A DNA stretch of 44,757 nucleotides, taken from a virus. The first letter of the stretch is position 1. Each line of letters starts with the position of its first letter. The DNA lies in IMG/VR virus record IMGVR_UViG_3300048121_000408, positions 1 through 44,757 of that record; one strand, given 5' to 3'. Below, piece by piece: positions 40,071-44,757 of the stretch. The notes beneath the pieces were generated by a model. That model was not told the DNA's origin. It did no database searches and saw only the letters and a program-made list of their open reading frames with translations. Made by a program: the position numbers and the translations under genes.

Positions 40071-41234
40071 TTACGCTAGGTTTGTCCAGTTTTTGATGTA
40101 TGTGTGTACTTTGTCTTGCATCAACTCTAGGCCGCACTCGGTCAAGTACTCGTGTTTGACGCTATCAGCGTCAGGAGACTGACGATCACGTAGAAGTTGC
40201 GTATCGCGACCTTCCATGTGACGGTACTTCAAGTACGGGAAGTCGATGATGACAGCCGCGTTATCCATTCCTGGGATTTGGCGGAACTGTGGGTGTAGGT
40301 GGACCATCAAATCACCAGCAAATGTAGTGTATTGAGTTAGGTTCACGCCGTACGCACCTTCGACAGCAGTTGGTTGCCAACGGTCTTTACCCATCTTTTG
40401 TAGGTGACCTGCAACTTTTGCACCGCAGAACATGATTTTCTGCTTTGAGCCGAACGCAAATACGTCTTCGATCAATGCGCGGTCAAACTGGTCTTCAGTC
40501 ATGGCATTAGACGCTGTTGAACGGTCAATCACGTTCGACATTGTGTTAATTAGACCACCAGTGTAGCGCAATGGCTGTGAAGTCGTACCGTTTGCTTCGT
40601 GCTTTTTACCAAAGAACATGGCACGCTCGATGTCTTGCATGTGCAATTTAAGAGCTTTTGTTGCCATCTCGTCTTCTTTGTCACCTGTGCGCAGGTTCGT
40701 TGCACGCAACGTTTCTGTCACAGTGAATGACGTACGGAAGATTTGTGTAAAGTTCGAAGCAACTGATGCGTCGAAGCTTACGCCTGTAGGTGAGTTCGCA
40801 CCTTCTTCGTAAGCTGTACCAGCGATGAACAAACGATCACCGTCAGTAATGGTGTGTGACGTACCACCGATGTTACGCTCAACAGTCAAGCCAGTCGCAC
40901 TGCTGTCAGCAGTAGCACGCATAACTTCGCCTGTTGCGGCGTTAACGATGATTGTACCAGACACAGCGAATAGGTTGTCGCCGCTTGCGCCAATTGTCAC
41001 AGAAGTCGCTGTGGCAGTTGCCGCACCGTCTGCTGTCAATGCACGCTCTGGTAGTTCGTCGCGAAAGTTCTTAAATTCAGGGTCATCTGTGGCTTCCGAG
41101 GAAGTCATTGATAACAAAGCATTTAATGGAGCATTACCGTTTGGCTCAAGTAGAGTAAACAACTCACGGTAGTTTTTGGGGCGAAAGTCCGTATCAAACT
41201 GACCTGTTCCCCGCAATCCTTGTAAAGCAGCCAT
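40071..41234 (-). CDS. Major capsid protein, SU10/DUF5309 type (387 aa)
   Basis: AAAGGATAACAG precedes the ATG. The start MAALQGLRGTGQFDTDFRPKNYRELFTLLEPN and later SFTVTETLRATN, HMQDIERAMFFGKK, YTGGLINT and C-terminal LLRDRQSPDADSVKHEYLTECGLE match the DUF5309/SU10 major capsid family (HK97 fold), recalled by pattern. Length is usual. It is flanked by a T7-like promoter with a leader hairpin upstream and a strong terminator downstream, so it should be the most highly expressed late gene. Confidence 0.85.
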   Translation of the reverse strand: MAALQGLRGTGQFDTDFRPKNYRELFTLLEPNGNAPLNALLSMTSSEATDDPEFKNFRDELPERALTADGAATATATSVTIGASGDNLFAVSGTIIVNAATGEVMRATADSSATGLTVERNIGGTSHTITDGDRLFIAGTAYEEGANSPTGVSFDASVASNFTQIFRTSFTVTETLRATNLRTGDKEDEMATKALKLHMQDIERAMFFGKKHEANGTTSQPLRYTGGLINTMSNVIDRSTASNAMTEDQFDRALIEDVFAFGSKQKIMFCGAKVAGHLQKMGKDRWQPTAVEGAYGVNLTQYTTFAGDLMVHLHPQFRQIPGMDNAAVIIDFPYLKYRHMEGRDTQLLRDRQSPDADSVKHEYLTECGLELMQDKVHTYIKNWTNLA

Positions 41235-41288
41235 AGCTGTTATCCTTTCTAAGCAAGGGGTTTCATTTTATGTGCGAGGTACGCCAGA

Positions 41289-41314
41289 TAAGACGCGGAA
41301 ATCACGTCGTCTTA
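41289..41314 (-). promoter_or_regulatory. Stem-loop in the capsid mRNA leader
   Basis: TAAGACG/CGTCTTA, 7 bp with a 12-base loop, begins about ten bases from the predicted start of the T7-like promoter. A 5' hairpin at this place would protect the capsid mRNA, as the gene 10 leader does in T7. Confidence 0.5.
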
Positions 41315-41318
41315 CTTT

Positions 41319-41342
41319 TGTCCCTATAGTGTTCGGTATAAT
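41319..41342 (-). promoter_or_regulatory. T7-like phage RNA polymerase promoter before the capsid gene
   Basis: Minus-strand ATTATACCGAACACTATAGG followed by GACA. Compared with the T7 class III promoter, 12 of the 17 bases from -17 to -1 match, including all of CACTATA, and GGGA from +1 matches. The -11 to -8 specificity block differs, as it does between T7-like phages. The needed single-subunit polymerase is not in the window. Confidence 0.65.
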
Positions 41343-41353
41343 GGAGCCGTAGC

Positions 41354-41384
41354 GCCTGCCGTACGCGAGTATTGTACGGCAGGC
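41354..41384 (-). terminator. 11-bp hairpin between scaffold-like and capsid genes
   Basis: Perfect stem GCCTGCCGTAC/GTACGGCAGGC with a nine-base loop. It lies after the scaffold-like gene and before the capsid promoter but has no T run, so it may slow or end read-through or act as an RNA-processing site. Confidence 0.45.
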
Positions 41385-41402
41385 TGAATAGGTGTGTCGT
41401 CC

Positions 41403-42449
41403 CTATTTTCTGTTCAAGCGTCCTTGTTGCATCGCTTGCCCCATAGCACGCGCTGATAAGCGTGCCATGCTATCGTCTTTTACGTTAGCAGACTGACCAA
41501 CTGCTGGCCCACGGTTAGGAGCCTGCATGAACGCTTGGCGTCGTTGCTGCATCTCTTGTAGACGTGCAAGCTCTGGGCCGTTCTTTGCGTTCTTGAAGTC
41601 TTGCATGACTTTGTTTGTTAGACCCTTGTCTGCAAAGTCTTCTGCCGTGTAGCCGCGTTCACCCGCGAATGCCATAAACAACTTCGCGTCTTCATCTGGT
41701 AGGCCGTTAGCCTGCTGTGCGCTGTCTAGGTTGTTTGAGATCGCTTGGCGTACCATGCCTGCTCTATCTTGACCTGCTTGTTGCGCAGCGTTTACGCCTG
41801 TCTGGGCGTTTTGCTTACTAGCTTGTAGAACTTGTGCCATTTGCGCTGTCTGTTGCTGTAACATACCACGCATACGCTGAATTTCATCAAGACCTTCTCT
41901 ATATCCTGGGGGAAGGCTGATTGCGTTATCGTCTTCGTACTTCTTGAACTCTGCCGCCATTCTTTCGGAAATGTTGGCGTTGCCGTTCTGGGGTTGCTGT
42001 GGTGCTGCCGTACCTGCTGGTTGTGGGTTTTGTGCGCGTCCCATCTTAGCGTTCTTTGTCATGGCTTGCGCTGCTGCGCCCATGAACTTAGCAACTTGCT
42101 CTGGCGTTGCGTTGCCTGCTTGCATCATCTTTTCCGCAAGCTCCATTACAGGCTTCATCTGTGCCTGCTTGTAGTTGAGGTCACGATACCGTTCGAACGT
42201 GCCAGCAATTTGTTGTGGAGTAAGATCGCGTTCGTTGTCGCCAATCTTTACTTTATACACCACTGGGTCTTGGGACGACTTGTCGCCCTCTGTCTTGGGT
42301 GATCCAGCTTCAGCAGCCTTCTCTTGCACTGTTGTAGGTGCTTCCTGTGGTTTAGGTGCGGGTGCAGGTGCTTGCGGTGCAGGTGCTTCTGCACCTAGTT
42401 GCTTTGCCGCAATACGTGCGACTTGGTCCATTTCTTGTGGGTTTGCCAT
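41403..42449 (-). CDS. Scaffold-like protein (348 aa)
   Basis: Located directly before the capsid gene, Gln/Ala/Met-rich and helical, with Pro/Ala linker (PAPQAPAPAPKPQ, about 22-35) and coiled segments (MRGMLQQQTAQMAQVLQ). The VVYKVKIGDNERDLT segment (about 65-80) is the only ordered-looking patch. Composition, size and place fit a capsid scaffolding protein. Its TAG stop is the first G of a GGGACGAC motif. The start overlaps the previous stop (ATGA). Confidence 0.75.
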   Translation of the reverse strand: MANPQEMDQVARIAAKQLGAEAPAPQAPAPAPKPQEAPTTVQEKAAEAGSPKTEGDKSSQDPVVYKVKIGDNERDLTPQQIAGTFERYRDLNYKQAQMKPVMELAEKMMQAGNATPEQVAKFMGAAAQAMTKNAKMGRAQNPQPAGTAAPQQPQNGNANISERMAAEFKKYEDDNAISLPPGYREGLDEIQRMRGMLQQQTAQMAQVLQASKQNAQTGVNAAQQAGQDRAGMVRQAISNNLDSAQQANGLPDEDAKLFMAFAGERGYTAEDFADKGLTNKVMQDFKNAKNGPELARLQEMQQRRQAFMQAPNRGPAVGQSANVKDDSMARLSARAMGQAMQQGRLNRK

Positions 42450-42733
42450 CAGTCTGTCCTTTCATTTCGGCCTTGGCGGAAATCTGTTGTTTCATCAAGT
42501 GAAAGATCGCCCTCCAACTTGTGGATAAGGCGAGCAGGTAAGTTTAACATTTGTTCAGCAGCCCATATTGCCCCTCGGTTGAAGTCCATCTCTTGCTGGG
42601 ACATCTCTTTGGAGCGAGCCATTAAAAGGGCGAGCTGGAGTATCTCGTCCTTCATTACTTCGTTAACAGTGGCCCATCCGTTGCTTTCTGAAAGCTGGAT
42701 AAGGGTTTTAATTTGTTGCTTTACGCTTTGCAT
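42449..42733 (-). CDS. Hypothetical helical protein (94 aa)
   Basis: The ATG at the AATGCAAAGC site is chosen over a TTG seven codons earlier because of the AGG site before it. The product is helical (QSVKQQIKTLIQLSES, then LQLALLMARSKEMSQQ), ending with charged DETTDFRQGRNERTD. It overlaps the oxygenase by 26 bases and the scaffold gene by four. Possibly a head-assembly helper; no family name. Confidence 0.6.
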   Translation of the reverse strand: MQSVKQQIKTLIQLSESNGWATVNEVMKDEILQLALLMARSKEMSQQEMDFNRGAIWAAEQMLNLPARLIHKLEGDLSLDETTDFRQGRNERTD

Positions 42734-43298
42734 TATCTGCCTGTTTCTTTGCAATGTCGTCCCTGAACTGGCCCCAGAAGACCAGACTGTTACGCGTACC
42801 CCACCAAACCGTCTTCGCTTTGTGCCGCATCAGGCTAGGGAAGACGACGGCAGTACCGCGCTCTGTTTTGACATGTTTTGCGTTGGCTGCGTCGAGCCAT
42901 AGGCCACCGCCACGGTATGAGCCTTTGGGAGAAAGCTCTATCGTGGCAGAGATAATTCTGTGGTGTCTGCTCATACCCACGTCCATGTGAGACTTGTAAT
43001 GCCCAAGGATAGGGTATTCTGTGAACTGCACATGTTCGAACCAGTTAACAGCAACTTTATGCTGTTTCATGGCGATCTGAACAATTGAACGCTTTGCTTT
43101 GTTAAGTAATGCGTCCACCTTCGGGTCGTCGTTTGGCTTTAGCCACGAAACAAGCGAACGGCGTGTGAGGCTTGGTATGCGCTTGTTCTCGTAGTTTCCG
43201 AACTTGGCTGTCTGCAAATTCATACGCCCGACGTCGATAAGCATATCGCACTCTTCGGGCGTAAATAGTTGGGGGATTATGTCTACTCTAGGTCTCAA
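42708..43298 (-). CDS. 2OG-Fe(II) oxygenase, prolyl-4-hydroxylase-like (196 aa)
   Basis: The iron triad and cosubstrate residue are visible: HMD (His104, Asp106) in GHYKSHMDVG, His159 in LMRHKAKTVW and Arg169 in WGTRNSLVFW. This is the P4Hc fold of 2-oxoglutarate dioxygenases, common in marine phages. The substrate is unknown: a host or virion protein, or a nucleic-acid base, are options. The start is TTG with AGGACGAT upstream. It lies among head genes, with a second oxygenase 0.6 kb upstream. Confidence 0.85.
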   Translation of the reverse strand: MRPRVDIIPQLFTPEECDMLIDVGRMNLQTAKFGNYENKRIPSLTRRSLVSWLKPNDDPKVDALLNKAKRSIVQIAMKQHKVAVNWFEHVQFTEYPILGHYKSHMDVGMSRHHRIISATIELSPKGSYRGGGLWLDAANAKHVKTERGTAVVFPSLMRHKAKTVWWGTRNSLVFWGQFRDDIAKKQADNAKRKATN

Positions 43299-43331
43299 TG
43301 TGATCGTCCTGTTGAGGGTGAGGGAGGGGGA

Positions 43332-43406
43332 TTACTTCTTTTTAATTGGCTTGCCTGCCATTACTGGAGAGCAACCTTTTTTCTTCAGTGTATTCTTAGC
43401 CATCAT
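43332..43406 (-). CDS. Tiny basic protein (24 aa)
   Basis: Two ATGs in tandem after AAGGAAAG; the first overlaps the previous stop (ATGA). The 24-residue product is Lys-rich with one Cys (KKKGCSPVMAGKPIKKK). Tight coupling and RBS support translation. It continues a run of four tiny basic genes. Function unknown; binding to nucleic acid or to the acidic capsid interior is possible. Confidence 0.5.
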   Translation of the reverse strand: MMAKNTLKKKGCSPVMAGKPIKKK

Positions 43407-43555
43407 GCTTTCCTTTTCTTCTTAGCTTTGTTCTTCTTGGAGTTCGGGAAACCAGCTTTCATATTTGCGTACGCCTTGTCGCTAATTGTGGACTTACTCT
43501 TGGAGCGTGACGTGCCAGCTTTCTTGCGCTTGTTGATGTTACGATACAGGCTCAT
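43403..43555 (-). CDS. Small basic conserved phage protein (50 aa)
   Basis: AAGGA lies eight bases before MSLYRNINKRKKAG. The sequence KAGTSRSKSKSTISDKAYANMK ending KKNKAKKKRKA matches, from memory, a small conserved protein seen in many phages as DUF-type. It is very basic and probably a structural or DNA-binding peptide. Follows the 30-residue gene by four bases. Confidence 0.65.
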   Translation of the reverse strand: MSLYRNINKRKKAGTSRSKSKSTISDKAYANMKAGFPNSKKNKAKKKRKA

Positions 43556-43559
43556 GCGA

Positions 43560-43652
43560 TTATCCTTGCGTACACGGGCAGTCTTTGTGCTGCATGTTTC
43601 CAGACTGCGTTTTCTTGCCGAGCTTTTTGACTTCTTTAGACGTCTTAGCCAT
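43560..43652 (-). CDS. Tiny Cys-containing basic protein (30 aa)
   Basis: The frame gives MAKTSKEVKKLGKKTQSG and ends CPCTQG, with a CPC motif. GAGGAAGG lies about 14 bases upstream and GAGAG nearer, so initiation is plausible. It occupies exactly the space between two better-marked small genes. Metal binding through Cys and His (HKDCPC) is possible. Chance cannot be excluded. Confidence 0.45.
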   Translation of the reverse strand: MAKTSKEVKKLGKKTQSGNMQHKDCPCTQG

Positions 43653-43671
43653 CTCTCGATGTCCTTCCTCG

Positions 43672-43929
43672 TTAGCAGTTCCACGCTCTACGTGACCAAT
43701 AGTTCGCGGACATCTTGCTGCTCTTGCCTTTGATGCCGCCGCTGCGTGCGCAGTAAGACTTTTTGCGGGCAGGTTGATCTTTCTTGATGGACATGTTGGC
43801 GTCCCCGAAGCGTATGATCTTTTCTTTCCCGCCCTCACAGGCTTTCACAACAAACTTCTTCCCACCGCTTTTCTCGCGGCGAGGCTTGTTGCATGGCATG
43901 TCTTTTTTACTAGCTCTCTTCGCTGGCAT
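43672..43929 (-). CDS. Small Lys/Cys-rich conserved phage protein (85 aa)
   Basis: Product of 85 residues: MPAKRASKKDMPCNKPRR, GGKKFVVKACEGGKEKIIRFGD, KKSYCARSGGIKGKSSKMSANYW. The KKFVVKAC...IRFGD...SYCARS pattern recalls a small phage family (DUF5872-type) thought to bind metal or nucleic acid; this is from memory. Four Cys in all. It overlaps the oxygenase gene by 20 bases. Confidence 0.7.
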   Translation of the reverse strand: MPAKRASKKDMPCNKPRREKSGGKKFVVKACEGGKEKIIRFGDANMSIKKDQPARKKSYCARSGGIKGKSSKMSANYWSRRAWNC

Positions 43930-44659
43930 CGACTAACTCCTTTTGCCCATTATGGTCGGGGAAAAGTAACTTGTCGTCCTCAAGTCCAGAAATAGCTTTG
44001 CCTTTATCGCTTTGATCTATTGATGGCTTGTAACGAGACACCATTGAGTTTGTTATGCAGGCGTTGCAGCTAAATATAACGCGCTCTTGTTCGCCCATGT
44101 GGGGGCGAGTGCGATGCGGCATGAATGAGGGGAACACGATCATCCGCCCAATCTTAGGTGGTATCTCCCAAGTATCGTTCCACATCTGCGCGGAGCGTTC
44201 TGACATTTGCTGATATACGGGAAGCGCAGGGTTCTTAAATATTATCTGCCCCGTTTCTTCTTCAGCAGCAGCATAAAACACCATGCTCAAATGTGCGTTA
44301 GGATGTGTGTGCTCTGGGACGTAGCACTCCTTGTCATATGTAGCTACCCAAGAAGTGTCGATGTAGAAATGATGGTGTGCGCCTATTCTGGTAAAATATT
44401 CTTGGAAGCCAACACAAGCCGCTTCGTGCATCATCGGTATAGCGCGAGTTGCTGCCAAGTTGTAATTTGTAAAAGACGTGTATCCGTATTTGGCATAGTC
44501 TTCTGGGTTTTTCTTTCTGGTGCCAAACTCTCCAGAAATCAATCCGCCTTCTGTGTCACGTTCGCGCATGGCAAATGCAAAATTGCAGACTTCTTCAGCT
44601 ATCTCTTCGCCGTTTGGTAGGTCGATTGTCAAAATAGGAAAAGTAAAAGGTGTTTCCAT
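43910..44659 (-). CDS. 2OG-Fe(II) oxygenase family protein (249 aa)
   Basis: AAGGACAAC precedes the ATG. The sequence fits the phage/cyanophage putative 2OG-Fe(II) oxygenase family (PF13759): SWVATYDKECYVPEHTHPNAHLSMVFYA with HTH (His117, His119) and His123, GRMIVFPSFMPHRTRP (His182) and a later ERVIFSCN (Arg193). In this family HxH/HxD and a distal His bind iron and Arg binds 2-oxoglutarate. Substrate unknown. First complete gene of the late part in view; a terminator separates it from the gene upstream. Confidence 0.85.
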   Translation of the reverse strand: METPFTFPILTIDLPNGEEIAEEVCNFAFAMRERDTEGGLISGEFGTRKKNPEDYAKYGYTSFTNYNLAATRAIPMMHEAACVGFQEYFTRIGAHHHFYIDTSWVATYDKECYVPEHTHPNAHLSMVFYAAAEEETGQIIFKNPALPVYQQMSERSAQMWNDTWEIPPKIGRMIVFPSFMPHRTRPHMGEQERVIFSCNACITNSMVSRYKPSIDQSDKGKAISGLEDDKLLFPDHNGQKELVDASEES

Positions 44660-44687
44660 GATGTTGTCCTTGTGTGTGAAAGTAAAA

Positions 44688-44705
44688 AGAGGCGCGTACG
44701 CCTCT
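44688..44705 (-). terminator. Intrinsic terminator of the upstream late gene
   Basis: Minus-strand stem AGAGGCG/CGCCTCT with a four-base loop, followed by five T residues. It begins at the stop codon of the partial gene at the window edge. Confidence 0.85.
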
Positions 44706-44757
44706 TAGTCTGTTATGCCGTTGGCTTCTTTGACCCTTTTGATTAAGCTCTCTGGAG
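44705..44757 (-). CDS. C-terminal end of an upstream late gene (3' end only)
   Basis: One minus-strand frame is open from the window edge to TAA and ends in IKRVKEANGITD, directly followed by a terminator. Only 16 residues are visible. By order it could be the portal protein, which usually sits before the scaffold and capsid genes, but the sequence itself does not show it. Confidence 0.5.
   Translation of the reverse strand, partial: PESLIKRVKEANGITD

Noticed and set aside
1-44757. CRISPR arrays or insertion sequences
   Set aside because: No regularly spaced repeats and no transposase with terminal inverted repeats were seen.

Overview
The window is part of the genome of a temperate tailed bacteriophage, free or integrated as a prophage. 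It has an integrase with an adjoining tRNA-derived attachment site, a lysis cassette, a replication and recombination cluster, and a long late operon with a DUF5309/SU10-type capsid protein and T7-like tail-tube proteins, which suggests a podovirus-like particle. The protein set (CobS/CobT-like pair, DUF669 and DUF6378 proteins, 2OG-Fe(II) oxygenases) and the coding style fit a marine alphaproteobacterial host, possibly a roseobacter; this is inference. No terminase, portal, DNA polymerase or RNA polymerase gene is visible, so the genome must continue past one or both edges.

Layout from left to right. Bases 1-2180 (+): tail of a gene, a terminator, then six small overlapping or tightly packed genes, mostly unknown, closed by two intrinsic terminators. 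2337-6375 (+): a promoter with a palindromic operator drives a MoxR/CobS-like AAA+ ATPase and a CobT-like von Willebrand factor A protein, then a small ORF and a SleB-like cell-wall hydrolase. A perfect hairpin marks the convergence with the next unit. 6522-8097 (-): five small overlapping genes, including a helix-turn-helix protein. 8177-8293: candidate attP holding the 5' half of a tRNA-Arg(CCU) gene inside an imperfect inverted repeat. 8332-9920 (-): tyrosine integrase and a LuxR-type regulator under a strong promoter. 10010-13240 (-): lysis and accessory genes (small secreted protein, Rz1-like, Rz-like, amidase with a C-terminal membrane anchor, PD-(D/E)XK protein, holin-like protein, membrane protein, Holliday-junction-resolvase-like nuclease, HTH/zinc-ribbon protein).

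13241-13650 has no convincing gene but is rich in signals: divergent promoters, a 12-bp inverted repeat around AAGCGA repeats (possible origin), and a compact structured RNA candidate with its own promoter and terminator. 13651-15787 (-) encodes a primase-polymerase/helicase and a small HTH protein. The divergent + operon 15869-19050 encodes a recombination set: Sak4-like ATPase, DUF669 single-strand binding protein, Cas4-like exonuclease and small helpers. It ends on a CTAG shared with the convergent late operon.

19047-44757 (-) is the late region, transcribed right to left: end of an upstream gene, 2OG oxygenase, four tiny basic genes, a second 2OG oxygenase, a small unknown gene, scaffold-like protein, major capsid protein behind a T7-like promoter, head-tail and tail-tube proteins, fibre, structural proteins, a HlyC/ToxC-like protein next to a Pro/Asp/Gly-rich virion protein, two putative internal proteins, and a 3037-residue protein with an HEMGH metallopeptidase motif.

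The points most worth follow-up are the structured RNA with the adjoining repeat region, the T7-like promoter and recurrent GGGACGAY motif in the late gaps, the HlyC-like protein, the CobS/CobT-like pair, the 5'-half tRNA attP, and the heavy excess of the hexamer GTACGC.
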